64,000 bases of DNA from Alitiscatomonas aceti. GTDB taxonomy: Bacteria; Bacillota; Clostridia; Lachnospirales; Lachnospiraceae. The stretch covers positions 5,979 through 69,978 of the forward strand of contig NZ_JAOQJF010000016.1 of NCBI RefSeq assembly GCF_025567195.1, written 5' to 3'. How positions within the stretch are numbered: the first letter of the stretch is position 1; each line of letters starts with the position of its first letter. The notes beneath the pieces were generated by a model that saw only the letters and a program-made list of their open reading frames with translations, was not told where the DNA came from and searched no databases. Made by a program: the position numbers and the translations under genes. This document shows positions 1-7,794 of this stretch, one piece after another.

Positions 1-300
1 ATGGACAGCCTTCGTCTCCGGGTCAGCGTCCGGGTGGTTTCCGCAGATCAGGGAATCCAGTTCTCCCAGGATCGCTACCTTGGGACCCGGCTTTCCGGTT
101 TCCACATCTGTATAGAAGCCGGGAATATCTCCAGCCTTTGTGAGGGTGTAGCCAAGATCTTCAAAGAGCTTTTCCATGTATGCGTTGGTCTTCCATTCAT
201 GGTATCCAGTCTCGGGGCTGGCCCAGATGTCACGTTCTGTCTTTAAGATCAGATCCCGGCAGTTTTCCACCAGATTTTTCAGTTGTTCAGTTCTGTCCAT
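1..300 (-). CDS. M20 family amidohydrolase, N-terminal part (cut by window edge)
   Basis: The reading frame starts at ATG 300 behind GGGAGG (spacing 7) and runs open for 100 codons to the window edge, so the C-terminal part is missing. The protein begins MDRTEQLKNLVENCRDLI and contains VAILGELDSLICGNHPDAD, which resembles the segment leading to the first zinc-binding motif (usually HACGHN) of M20 peptidases of the aminobenzoyl-glutamate hydrolase / amidohydrolase type. The frame stops just before that motif. The family hydrolyses N-acyl amino acids or small peptides in the cytoplasm with a two-metal centre. The exact substrate cannot be told. It has its own promoter and a palindromic candidate operator upstream, and diverges from the EFR1 gene. 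Confidence 0.8.
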   Translation of the reverse strand, partial: MDRTEQLKNLVENCRDLILKTERDIWASPETGYHEWKTNAYMEKLFEDLGYTLTKAGDIPGFYTDVETGKPGPKVAILGELDSLICGNHPDADPETKAVH

Positions 301-345
301 GGTATTACCTCCCATTTTTTAAATATGTTCATCGTATGAAGTCCG

Positions 346-364
346 GGTCAAAAAATTTTTGACC
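346..364. promoter_or_regulatory. 19-bp A/T-centred palindrome, candidate repressor operator
   Basis: GGTCAAAAAATTTTTGACC is an almost perfect inverted repeat with 9-bp arms. It lies just downstream of the predicted -10 of the minus-strand M20 gene, about +3 to +21 of that transcript. This is a typical place for a repressor operator, but no cognate regulator is adjacent. It could also form a small hairpin in the leader. Confidence 0.5.
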
Positions 365-374
365 TAATATCAAT

Positions 375-403
375 AGTATACATGCTGTCAGAGAATTTGT
401 CTA
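375..403 (-). promoter_or_regulatory. Sigma-A promoter of the minus-strand M20 gene
   Basis: Read on the minus strand: -35 TAGACA (403-398), a 17-bp spacer, -10 TATACT (380-375). This matches the housekeeping consensus at 10 of 12 positions and sits about 75 bp before the ATG at 300. Confidence 0.6.
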
Positions 404-455
404 TTTTATTCTTCAAAAAGGAAAGATAGGAAAAAAGAATAGGAGGGAAACCGGG

Positions 456-484
456 TTGACGGACAGCGATTTGGAGGATACAAT
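456..484 (+). promoter_or_regulatory. Sigma-A promoter of the EFR1 gene
   Basis: TTGACG (456-461), a 17-bp spacer and TACAAT (479-484), ending 45 bp before the ATG at 530. Confidence 0.65.
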
Positions 485-529
485 AGAATCAGATAAATAT
501 ACAGAATTATGTGAAAAGGAGCGACATAT

Positions 530-1276
530 ATGGGGGTTACAGCAGTTTATTTTTCTCCGACGGGGAATACGAAAAGAAGTGTGGAGGCCATGGCGGCGGC
601 GCTGGATCCAGGCTATAAGACAGTGGATCTGACGCTGCCTTCTGATACGGGAGTATCCTGTCAGTTTGGCCCGGAGGATCTGGTGATCATTGGAATGCCG
701 GTATACGCAGGCAGGATCCCTATGGTAGCGGTCCCCAGGCTTTCCGGGTTAAAGGGAAATGGAACGCCGTGCATTCTCGTGGCTACCTATGGAAACCGTC
801 ATTATGACGATGCGCTGGTGGAGATGGAGGACATTGCCAGGGAACATGGATTTGCTGTAAGGGGAGCGGCTGCCCTGGTGGGACGCCATACATATGGGGA
901 GATCCAGACGGAGCGTCCGGATGGGGAGGACCTGAAGGCGGATGCAGAGTTTGCAAAGCGTGCGGCTGCGTCGGAAGCCATGAAGAGCACGATCCCTGGA
1001 AGCCGTCCTTATAAAAAGGAAGCAGTTCCCGGAGGGAAGTTTAAGCCTTTGATCTCGGATGCATGTGTTGGCTGCGGGATCTGTAAGCGTGGTTGCCCGG
1101 TCCAGGCCATCAATGACCAGTTCCAGGTGAATCCGGAGATCTGTATTTCCTGCTTCCGCTGTATCCGGAATTGTCCAGTTCATGCAAAGAACATGGATGT
1201 GGAGGTATACCACGCGTTTGCCAGGGAGTTCTCGTCCAGGCTGGCAGAACGGCGGGAGAACGAGTATTATCTGTAA
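530..1276 (+). CDS. EFR1 family flavodoxin/ferredoxin fusion
   Basis: This 248-residue protein has two parts. Residues about 1-160 are flavodoxin-like; YFSPTGNTKRS near the N-terminus is the FMN phosphate-binding loop. Residues about 178-220 hold two [4Fe-4S] cluster motifs, CVGCGICKRGCP and CISCFRCIRNCP. This is the arrangement of EFR1 ferredoxins, cytoplasmic electron carriers of anaerobes with unknown partners. The start is fixed by AAGGAG before ATG 530. The gene has its own promoter and is followed by the tRNA-Leu promoter, so it is probably monocistronic. Family assignment is good; the redox partner is unknown. Confidence 0.85.
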   Translation: MGVTAVYFSPTGNTKRSVEAMAAALDPGYKTVDLTLPSDTGVSCQFGPEDLVIIGMPVYAGRIPMVAVPRLSGLKGNGTPCILVATYGNRHYDDALVEMEDIAREHGFAVRGAAALVGRHTYGEIQTERPDGEDLKADAEFAKRAAASEAMKSTIPGSRPYKKEAVPGGKFKPLISDACVGCGICKRGCPVQAINDQFQVNPEICISCFRCIRNCPVHAKNMDVEVYHAFAREFSSRLAERRENEYYL

Positions 1277-1376
1277 GCATACAGAAGAGGACCAAAGGAG
1301 CAGGACTGCGGATGCTGCTGTTTACGGGCTTTCTGGTGAACAGCGGCAGCCGGGCTGCCTTGGAGACGAAACGGGA

Positions 1377-1406
1377 TTGACAAATGCCTTCTGACAGTGG
1401 TATAAT
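1377..1406 (+). promoter_or_regulatory. Consensus promoter of tRNA-Leu
   Basis: TTGACA (1377-1382), an 18-bp spacer and TATAAT (1401-1406). Both hexamers match consensus exactly and end 23 bp before the tRNA. Confidence 0.85.
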
Positions 1407-1429
1407 ACGATGCGCGTGTTTGACACGAT

Positions 1430-1509
1430 GCGGATGTGGCGGAACTGGCAGACGCACCAGCCTTAGGAGCTGGCGGGCAACCGTGGGGGTTCAAGTCCCT
1501 TCATCCGCA
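1430..1509 (+). tRNA. tRNA-Leu (anticodon UAG)
   Basis: The 80-nt sequence folds as a class II tRNA. The acceptor arms are GCGGATG and CATCCGC with discriminator A at 1509. The anticodon arm is CCAGC-CTTAGGA-GCTGG, which gives anticodon TAG. There is a long variable arm, and a T arm with loop TTCAAGT. The CCA end is not encoded. A consensus promoter precedes it and a hairpin terminator follows at once. Confidence 0.95.
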
Positions 1510-1517
1510 TGAAAAGA

Positions 1518-1560
1518 CCACTGTATTTGCCGGTTTACCGACAGGTACAGTGCTTTTTTA
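1518..1560 (+). terminator. Rho-independent terminator after tRNA-Leu
   Basis: Inverted repeat CACTGTA (1519-1525) / TACAGTG (1546-1552), with an inner TGCCGG/CCGACA-type arm, followed by CTTTTTTA. Confidence 0.8.
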
Positions 1561-1645
1561 TATCATAGGAAGACATGTTCCATGACATTGTGACAGGAAA
1601 GCCTTCCCCGGAGAAAAATACTTAAAAGAGACAGGAGGAACTCCC

Positions 1646-2209
1646 ATGAGCTTAACAGAGCTTTTTATCATTGCCGTGGGTCTCTCTATGGACGCCTTTG
1701 CGGTTTCTGTCTGTAAGGGCCTTTCGGTCCAGAGACTTAAGCTGGGCCATGCCCTGACCTGCGGCGTTTATTTTGGAGGCTTCCAGGGGCTGATGCCAGC
1801 ACTGGGATATCTTCTGGGCAGCCAGTTCCAGAATGTGATCGTGAAGGTTGACCACTGGATCGCCTTTATCCTGTTGGGGATCATCGGGATCAATATGATC
1901 CGGGAATCCCGGGATACGGATGCCGAGTCCCTGGACTCCTCCTTTGGGTTTAAGGCCATGCTCCCCCTGGCGGTGGCCACCAGCATCGACGCTTTGGCGG
2001 TGGGAGTGACCTTTGCCTTTTTAAATGTCAATATCCTTTGGGCAGTGACGTTTATCGGAGTGATCACATTTATCCTATCTTCCATCGGAGTAAAGGTGGG
2101 CCATGTGTTTGGCCTGCGATATAAAGGGAAGGCAGAATTTGCCGGCGGGCTGATCCTGGTGCTCATGGGCTGCAAGATCCTTCTGGAGCACCTGGGGATC
2201 CTGGGATAG
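1646..2209 (+). CDS. mntP: Manganese efflux pump MntP
   Basis: This 187-residue integral membrane protein of the MntP/YebN (DUF204) family exports Mn2+ across the cytoplasmic membrane. The length is normal, with about six membrane segments in two related halves. Each half has the conserved acidic motif: GLSMDAFAVS near residue 12 and ATSIDALAVG near residue 112. ATG 1646 follows AGGAGGAA. Many mntP genes sit behind a yybP-ykoY riboswitch. The roughly 85 bp between the tRNA terminator and this gene hold no such element that I can see, although two others occur elsewhere in the window. Confidence 0.93.
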   Translation: MSLTELFIIAVGLSMDAFAVSVCKGLSVQRLKLGHALTCGVYFGGFQGLMPALGYLLGSQFQNVIVKVDHWIAFILLGIIGINMIRESRDTDAESLDSSFGFKAMLPLAVATSIDALAVGVTFAFLNVNILWAVTFIGVITFILSSIGVKVGHVFGLRYKGKAEFAGGLILVLMGCKILLEHLGILG

Positions 2210-2285
2210 GGTATGGCCGGGAGGACTTAAGCGTTCCGGAAAAATGCAGTATATATCATCAATATTTATATGAGGAGGAATGGCT

Positions 2286-3128
2286 ATGGACAGAAAGCTG
2301 GATGTACGGAAGATTTATGAGAGCGTGAAGGAAAAGATCACGTTTAAGCCGGAGGCGGCTCTGGTCCTGGGCTCCGGCCTGGGAAACTTTGCAGAGAAGG
2401 TGGAGATCGCAGAGATCCTGGATTATAAGGACATTCCGGGTTTCCCAGTGTCTACGGTTCCGGGGCATAAGGGCCGTTTTATCTTCGGCTATGTGGAGGA
2501 CGTACCCATGGTGATCATGCAGGGCCGAGTACATTTTTACGAGGGGTATTCCATGGATGAGGTGACGCTGCCGATCCGTTTAATGAAGCTCATGGGCGCG
2601 AAGCTGTTATTCCTCACCAATGCATCGGGCGGCGTGAACACTGGCTATCAGGCTGGGGATTTTATGCTGATGAGCGATCATATCAGCAGCTTTATCCCGT
2701 CTCCGCTCATCGGGCCCAATGACGAGGAGGCAGGCCCAAGATTCCCGGATATGAGTGATGTGTATAGGAAAGAGATCCGGGATATCATCCGGCGGGTGGC
2801 CAAAGAGGAAAACATCCCGATCCAGGAGGGCGTTTACGTACAGTTCACAGGCCCGGCTTATGAGACGCCGGCGGAGATCCGTATGGCCAGGACTCTGGGA
2901 GCGGACGCTGTGGGCATGAGCACGGTCTGCGAGGCCATTGCTGCCAACCACATGGGTATGAGCGTGTGCGGGATCTCCTGTATCACCAACATGGCCAGCG
3001 GGATCCTTCCCCAGCCTTTGAGCCATAAGGAGGTCCAGGAGACGGCGGACCGGGTGGCTCCTCTGTTTGAGCGGCTGGTGAAAAAGTCCCTGGCTGCCAT
3101 TTACCATGAGTATCTGTGCGTAAAATAG
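2286..3128 (+). CDS. punA: Purine-nucleoside phosphorylase (trimeric family)
   Basis: A 280-residue cytoplasmic enzyme that splits inosine or guanosine with phosphate to give the free base and ribose 1-phosphate (purine salvage). The family is shown by ALVLGSGLGNF near the N-terminus, FLTNASGGVN, and the base-binding segment VQFTGPAYETPAEIRM. Its length fits the trimeric PNP family. An in-frame ATG at 2280 touches the SD AGGAGG, so ATG 2286 (spacing 7, MDRKLDVRKI) is preferred. A convergent terminator follows at 3171. The symbol follows general usage (pupG in Bacillus). Confidence 0.92.
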   Translation: MDRKLDVRKIYESVKEKITFKPEAALVLGSGLGNFAEKVEIAEILDYKDIPGFPVSTVPGHKGRFIFGYVEDVPMVIMQGRVHFYEGYSMDEVTLPIRLMKLMGAKLLFLTNASGGVNTGYQAGDFMLMSDHISSFIPSPLIGPNDEEAGPRFPDMSDVYRKEIRDIIRRVAKEENIPIQEGVYVQFTGPAYETPAEIRMARTLGADAVGMSTVCEAIAANHMGMSVCGISCITNMASGILPQPLSHKEVQETADRVAPLFERLVKKSLAAIYHEYLCVK

Positions 3129-3170
3129 TCAAAAAAACAGGAAAGGACTGCCATGGGCGGTCCATATAAG

Positions 3171-3230
3171 ACGGAGGCCTCTGCCTGCCGGGACCGATCA
3201 GATCCCGGGGGAACAGAGGCCTCCGTTTTC
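3171..3230. terminator. Bidirectional terminator between convergent genes
   Basis: ACGGAGGCCTCTG (3171-3183) pairs with CAGAGGCCTCCG (3214-3225), followed by TTTTC. The right arm lies inside the last codons of the minus-strand ABC ATPase gene. It probably ends both the PNP transcript and the ABC operon. Confidence 0.8.
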
Positions 3231-3827
3231 GCCCAGCCGGAGGATCTCTGCGCCCAGGAGAGCGGCGTCCTCTTGTGAGTGGGTGGAAAAAAGAAGGAGC
3301 TTTCCAGCGGTATATTTGTTTATCATACGGGCGGCCTGCTGCTTTGTGTCCGGATCCAGGCCGGTGAAGGGCTCGTCCATGAGGACGATATCAGCCGGGG
3401 CCAGGATGGCCCGCAGAATGGCGGTACGGCGCTTCATGCCGCCGGAAAATTCCGACACTGGCTTTTTAAGGGAATCTTCGGGCAGAAGGTGCTTTATGAT
3501 GGCAGTCAGTTCATGGGCAGGATACCCGCGGCCGGTGACGAAGCGGATATTCTGGAGGACGGTGTATCCCTCAAGCAGGCGGTCCTCTTGGAAAACCGCA
3601 GAAAAGGAGCGGCCCTCCAGGCCCTCTATGGTTCCGGAATCAGCGGTCTCCAGTCCCATGAGGATCCGGAAAAGCGTGGTCTTTCCAGCTCCCGAGGGAG
3701 CCATAAGGCAGCAGGGACAGCCGCTTTCCAGATTTAGGGATACATGGTCCAGCACAAGACTGTCCCCATAGGATTTTGTCAGGTCCCGGACGGTGACCCG
3801 GAAGGCGGGATCAGACGGAAGCAGCAT
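3198..3827 (-). CDS. ABC importer ATPase (nitrate/sulfonate/taurine type)
   Basis: This 209-residue ATPase energises the adjacent permease on the inner face of the membrane. Motifs in order: Walker A APSGAGKTT, Q-loop VFQEDRLL, signature SEFSGGMKRR (a variant of LSGGQ), Walker B IVLMDEPFTGLD, H-loop STHSQED. It is short for the family. The start is ATG 3827 behind AAAGGAGG (spacing about 6) and overlaps the permease gene by 17 bp, implying translational coupling. The longer frame from 3863 lacks an SD. It is the last gene of a four-gene operon (TM1266-type regulator, binding protein, permease, ATPase). The substrate is unknown. Confidence 0.88.
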   Translation of the reverse strand: MLLPSDPAFRVTVRDLTKSYGDSLVLDHVSLNLESGCPCCLMAPSGAGKTTLFRILMGLETADSGTIEGLEGRSFSAVFQEDRLLEGYTVLQNIRFVTGRGYPAHELTAIIKHLLPEDSLKKPVSEFSGGMKRRTAILRAILAPADIVLMDEPFTGLDPDTKQQAARMINKYTAGKLLLFSTHSQEDAALLGAEILRLGENGGLCSPGI

Positions 3828-4593
3828 GGTTTTCCTCCTTTCCGGGAACGCCGTTTCCGGCAATGGTCTTTAACAGAAGAAGAAACAGCTTTTCAAAGAC
3901 AGAGCTGACGGCGATGATCATGAGGGTCCAGGCAAAGAGGTCAGCGGTGCTCAGATAGATCTTGGCCATATAAAGCCCTTCTCCAATGGAGCCGCCGGGA
4001 ACGCCGATGACCTCGGCTGCGATGCCGGATTTAAAGCCCATGCCCAGAGAGGTCTTCAGAGCGCTTTCCAGGTATGGATACAGAGAGATCCGGTAGATGG
4101 AAAGGGCCTGCCTCCAGACCGGGACCCGGAAGACCCGGGCCATTTCCAGAAGACCCGGATCCGCATGGGAGAGTCCGGCCAGGGTGTTTATATGGATCAC
4201 CGGATAGACCACAAGGAAGGAAATAAAGACCGAAAGGTTTTCTGCTCCGGTCCATATGAGGGCCAGGATCACGAAGGAGGCCACGGGCACGGACTTCATG
4301 AACTGGATGGCCGGTTCCAGGATCTCACCTGCCAGGGGCTTCCAGAAGGCCAGGGAGCCGGTCAGGAGACCCGCCAGGAAGGCCATAAAAAATCCCAGGC
4401 TGATGCGGCCGAAGGAAAACCAGAGGGCTCCCCAGGAGGCTGGGGAGGCAAGCTGTACAGCCAGGGCCTTTAAGGCATCCAGGGGCCCCACCAGAAGGAT
4501 CTGGTTCTGGACAGCCAGGGATGCCAGATGCCACAAAAACAGCCAGAACAGCAGAATGGCGGTCCTTCGGGACCAGTCTGGGAATCTGTGCAT
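3811..4593 (-). CDS. ABC importer permease (BinPD/TauC-SsuC type)
   Basis: A 260-residue membrane protein with about six transmembrane segments and the cytoplasmic coupling region GLSHADPGLLEMARVFRVP (EAA-like loop). This is typical of permeases for nitrate, taurine, alkanesulfonate or pyrimidine precursors. The start at 4593 follows AAAGGAG with a spacing of about 10. It sits 50 bp downstream of the binding-protein gene and overlaps the ATPase gene. The family does not define the substrate. Confidence 0.87.
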   Translation of the reverse strand: MHRFPDWSRRTAILLFWLFLWHLASLAVQNQILLVGPLDALKALAVQLASPASWGALWFSFGRISLGFFMAFLAGLLTGSLAFWKPLAGEILEPAIQFMKSVPVASFVILALIWTGAENLSVFISFLVVYPVIHINTLAGLSHADPGLLEMARVFRVPVWRQALSIYRISLYPYLESALKTSLGMGFKSGIAAEVIGVPGGSIGEGLYMAKIYLSTADLFAWTLMIIAVSSVFEKLFLLLLKTIAGNGVPGKEENHAASV

Positions 4594-4643
4594 GGAAGTA
4601 TCTGCTCCTTTACATATAGAGCCGGAAGCTCCGGCCCGGTCAT

Positions 4644-5780
4644 TTAGTTGGAAACGGCTCCCGTATAGTAGAAGGCGTCATCCGGCAGGGCTCCGCCTGT
4701 GGAGGCAGGGTTCTGGTCAAAGAGGGCCTTTAAATAGCCGGACAGAGCCGTTTTCATCTCACCGCCGGACAGGAAGGCGATATTGCAGCCAGGCAGGGCC
4801 TTTTTCGCCACGGCAGCCTTGGGAACGATCCCGGCGGCCTCGATCAGCATGGAAGCTGTGTCGGGATCCTCAGAGGTAAAGCGGATGGACGCCTCATGCT
4901 CAGAAAGGAAGGTATCCACCAGGTCGCCGTGGGCGGCCAGGAAATCGTTATTTACGATGGTCACGCCGGTGATCATGCGGCTTTTGGTCTCGGCCTGCTC
5001 CTGGGCCTCATCCCAGGTCTTTGTCAGATCCAGGATCACAGAAAGGCTCTCGTTCTGGGCCAGGGCAGAGGTAACGAAGGGCTGGGGGAGAAGGCCGATG
5101 CGGCTGGGATCCTCCGCCAGGACAGAGGCCACCTCCGCAGGCTCGGATTTGAACTCCAGGGTCACATCATCCTCGGTCAGTCCGGCAGCGGACATCAGAT
5201 AGCGGAGGGAATATTCCGGAGTGGTGCCCTTTCCGGTGAGGTATACGGTCTTTCCCTTTAACTGGTCAATGGAGGTGACGGAGGTGTCGGAGGATACCAG
5301 GTATAAAACGCCCAGGGTGTTCACGTCGATGACAGAGATCCCGCCCTTTGTCTTGTTGTAGAGGACTCCGGCAACATTGGCGGGAAGAAGTGCAATGTCC
5401 ACCTTATTTCCTGCCACCAGGGCTGTCAGCTCGTCAGCGGCTGTCACCATGGTAAATTCATAATCATTCTGGGCTTTTCCGTTCTCTGTGTCGTCCATGA
5501 GCTTCACAAGGCCCATGGTGGTGGGGCCCTTTAAGCCGCCGACGCGGATCACGGTGCCGTCCCCGCTGCCGCCGGAGGATTCTTTTCCTGCTGCTGCGGC
5601 CTCAGAGGATTCTTTTTCATTGGTTTCAGGGACAGAAGCCTCTGCGTTAGAAGAAGCCGCAGCGGTCTGGGACTCTGCGGATCCCGCAGCGGAGGTCTCC
5701 GCCGGTTTTTCAGGACCGCAGCCCGTAAGGAGCGCCATGCCCAGGGCTGCGGCAAGAATGAAGGATGTGAATTTTTTCAT
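4644..5780 (-). CDS. ABC importer substrate-binding lipoprotein (NMT1/THI5-like)
   Basis: A 378-residue lipoprotein. Residues 1-21 are a signal peptide ending in the lipobox LLTGC (Cys21). A Ser/Ala/Glu-rich linker of about 50 residues follows, then a periplasmic-binding fold of the NMT1/TauA type (IRVGGLKGPTTMGLVKLMDD, KVDIALLPANVAGVLYNK). The start is ATG 5780 behind AGGAGG. An upstream in-frame extension to 5912 overlaps the preceding gene and is rejected. The gene begins 4 bp after the TM1266-type regulator, so the two are surely co-transcribed. Ligands of close relatives include sulfonates, thiamine precursors and nitrate. The actual ligand here is open. Confidence 0.88.
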   Translation of the reverse strand: MKKFTSFILAAALGMALLTGCGPEKPAETSAAGSAESQTAAASSNAEASVPETNEKESSEAAAAGKESSGGSGDGTVIRVGGLKGPTTMGLVKLMDDTENGKAQNDYEFTMVTAADELTALVAGNKVDIALLPANVAGVLYNKTKGGISVIDVNTLGVLYLVSSDTSVTSIDQLKGKTVYLTGKGTTPEYSLRYLMSAAGLTEDDVTLEFKSEPAEVASVLAEDPSRIGLLPQPFVTSALAQNESLSVILDLTKTWDEAQEQAETKSRMITGVTIVNNDFLAAHGDLVDTFLSEHEASIRFTSEDPDTASMLIEAAGIVPKAAVAKKALPGCNIAFLSGGEMKTALSGYLKALFDQNPASTGGALPDDAFYYTGAVSN

Positions 5781-5784
5781 AATA

Positions 5785-6033
5785 TTAATTCCTCCTGGAA
5801 TAGATTGTTTTTGTGCTGACTCCGTCCAGCATTCCAAGCTTTCCAGAAAGGCTGCTGATCTTGTCCATAGGCGCGTCCAGGACGACGCTGATGATAGAAA
5901 GGCCCTTTTCACGGTAAGGCACGCCCATGCGGCCGATAATGTATGAACGGTACTGGTGGAGGAGGTCGTTGAGCTTTTCTACGGATTCTGCATTTTCCAC
6001 CATGATCCCAATGAGCGCTACGCGTGTTTCCAT
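5785..6033 (-). CDS. TM1266-type iron-only hydrogenase system regulator
   Basis: An 82-residue protein, METRVALIGIMVENAESVEK at the start, with the ACT/NikR-C-like pattern of the TM1266 family (GRMGVPYREKGLSIISVVLD). The family is named for its frequent linkage to [FeFe] hydrogenases and their maturases; its ligand and biochemical role are not established. ATG 6033 follows AAAGGAAC. Here it heads an operon with an NMT1-like ABC importer and diverges from a group B-like hydrogenase, which supports the hydrogenase link. No DNA-binding domain is visible, so it may sense a ligand rather than bind DNA. Confidence 0.82.
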   Translation of the reverse strand: METRVALIGIMVENAESVEKLNDLLHQYRSYIIGRMGVPYREKGLSIISVVLDAPMDKISSLSGKLGMLDGVSTKTIYSRRN

Positions 6034-6116
6034 AATCTGTTCCTTTCTGTACAGGATCTCATCGCCTTTTCCCTCAGAAAGCGCCGGCGCCCTTCGGGGT
6101 CAGCACGAACAGCTTC

Positions 6117-6145
6117 AATATATCACACGGGCCAGGGTTTGTCAA
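6117..6145 (-). promoter_or_regulatory. Promoter of the TM1266-ABC operon
   Basis: Read on the minus strand: TTGACA (6145-6140), 17-bp spacer, TATATT (6122-6117). The leader of about 80 nt down to ATG 6033 holds a G/C-rich palindrome (GCGCCGGCGC) but no riboswitch that I recognise. Confidence 0.75.
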
Positions 6146-6226
6146 AGCGGCGGCAGAAATTATACGGTCTCTTAATAAAATAAAGAAAAACAGTGAAATC
6201 CCGTTAAAAATTATACAGGTTTCATA

Positions 6227-6255
6227 TTGCGGAGACCGTCCGGATATGCGATAAT
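6227..6255 (+). promoter_or_regulatory. Putative promoter of the hydrogenase gene
   Basis: TTGCGG (6227-6232), 17-bp spacer and GATAAT (6250-6255), 56 bp before ATG 6312. This is a weaker match than the divergent promoter. Confidence 0.45.
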
Positions 6256-6311
6256 ATAGAACGGTATAGGATTAAGGAAAGATTTCAGAAGGATATCAGG
6301 AGGAATCAAGT

Positions 6312-7778
6312 ATGAGGACCAATGACGAGGCATTGTTAAAGATCAAGTATAACGTTCTGCATGAGGTAGCAAAGCTGGCCTTTTCCGGAGAACTGGATGA
6401 AAAGAGGGATGAGATCCCCTTTAAGCTGATCCCGGGACCGAAAGCCCAGTTCCGCTGCTGTGTATATAAAGAAAGAGAGATCATCCGCCAGAGAGTCCGT
6501 CTGGCTGAGGGGAAATGTCCCAGCGGAAAGCATAGCGACAATATGATCCAGGTGATCCCCTCTGCCTGCGAGGAGTGCCCGATCACCCGGTTCGTGGTGA
6601 CAGACAACTGCCAGAAATGTATGGGTAAGGCCTGCCAGAATGCATGTAATTTTGGAGCCATCTCCATCGGCCGTGACCGGGCCCATATCGATCCGGATAA
6701 ATGTAAGGAATGCGGAAAATGCGCCCAGGCATGTCCGTACAACGCCATTGCGGAGCTGATCCGTCCCTGCCGCCGCGCATGTCCTGTGGACGCCATCACC
6801 ATGGATCTGGATACGGGTATCTGCCAGATCGACGAGAAGAAATGCATCCAGTGCGGAGCCTGCGTGAGGAGCTGTCCCTTCGGAGCCATCACCTCCAAGG
6901 TGTTTATCGTCCAGGTCATCAACGCCCTTAAGGCTGGAAAGAAGGTAGTTGCCATGGTGGCCCCCGCCGCAGAGGGTGAGTTTGGAGCCGATATTACTAT
7001 GGGAAGCTGGAGAACGGCCCTTAAGAAGGTCGGCTTTGCAGATATGGTGGAGGTTGCCGCCGGCGGAGACATGACGGCCGCTTACGAGGCCATGGAGTGG
7101 GCAGAGGCGTATAAGGAAGGAAAGAAGATGACCACCTCCTGCTGTCCGGCTTTTGTGAACCTGATCAAAAAACATTATCCCACTCTGATCGATAACCTGT
7201 CCACCACGGTTTCCCCCATGTGTGCCGTGTCCAGAATGTTAAAGGCCAAAGATCCGGAGACTGTTACCGTGTTCATCGGGCCGTGTATGGCGAAAAAGGC
7301 CGAGGCAGCCGATAAGAGCGTGGAAGGAAACGCAGACTTTGTCCTGACCTTCGGAGAGGCCATTGAACTGATGCGGGCCAAGGACGTGGAGCTGGAGCCG
7401 GAGGAGTATAAGGATCAGGAAGCCAGCGTGTTCGGTAAGCGGTTCGGAAACGGCGGCGGCGTTACCAATGCGGTGATCCAGTGCTTAAAGGAGCAGGGAG
7501 AGAGCACCGATATCAAGGTAGCAAGATGCAGCGGCCCGGCCGATGTGAAGAAGGCTCTTCTCCTTATGAAGGTGGGAAGGCTCCCCGAGGACTTCATCGA
7601 AGGCATGATGTGCCAGGGCGGCTGCGTAGGCGGCCCCAGCAACTTAAAGCAGGAGACGACCTTTAAGAAGGACCGGGACGCTCTGATCGGAAAGGCCGAT
7701 GAGAGAGGCGTATGGGAGAACTTAAAGAATTATGATATGGAGTCCTTCTCCATGCACAGGACCCACGAAAAGCAGTAA
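6312..7778 (+). CDS. [FeFe] hydrogenase, group B-like
   Basis: A 488-residue cytoplasmic iron-sulfur enzyme. Residues about 75-195 carry four ferredoxin-like Cys clusters (CKECGKCAQACP, CRRACP, CIQCGACVRSCP and an N-terminal CQKCMGKACQNAC). The H-cluster domain follows with L1 TSCCPAF (about 274), L2 GPCMAKK (about 323) and L3 MMCQGGCVGG (about 432). L1 ending in PAF rather than PGW, and L2 without the MPC form, fit the group B [FeFe] hydrogenases of Clostridia, whose physiological role is poorly known. The family activates or produces H2. ATG 6312 follows ATCAGGAGGAATCAAGT. Maturases HydEFG are not in the window. Confidence 0.85.
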   Translation: MRTNDEALLKIKYNVLHEVAKLAFSGELDEKRDEIPFKLIPGPKAQFRCCVYKEREIIRQRVRLAEGKCPSGKHSDNMIQVIPSACEECPITRFVVTDNCQKCMGKACQNACNFGAISIGRDRAHIDPDKCKECGKCAQACPYNAIAELIRPCRRACPVDAITMDLDTGICQIDEKKCIQCGACVRSCPFGAITSKVFIVQVINALKAGKKVVAMVAPAAEGEFGADITMGSWRTALKKVGFADMVEVAAGGDMTAAYEAMEWAEAYKEGKKMTTSCCPAFVNLIKKHYPTLIDNLSTTVSPMCAVSRMLKAKDPETVTVFIGPCMAKKAEAADKSVEGNADFVLTFGEAIELMRAKDVELEPEEYKDQEASVFGKRFGNGGGVTNAVIQCLKEQGESTDIKVARCSGPADVKKALLLMKVGRLPEDFIEGMMCQGGCVGGPSNLKQETTFKKDRDALIGKADERGVWENLKNYDMESFSMHRTHEKQ

Positions 7779-7794
7779 ATAAGAGGCGGCGGAT

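Noticed and set aside
1561..1645. yybP-ykoY riboswitch before mntP
   Set aside because: Only about 85 bp after the tRNA terminator, with no GGGAGTAG or terminator-like stem.
6336..7175. Minus-strand frame inside the hydrogenase gene
   Set aside because: It is antisense to the ferredoxin-like and H-cluster coding region; no motif or SD supports it.
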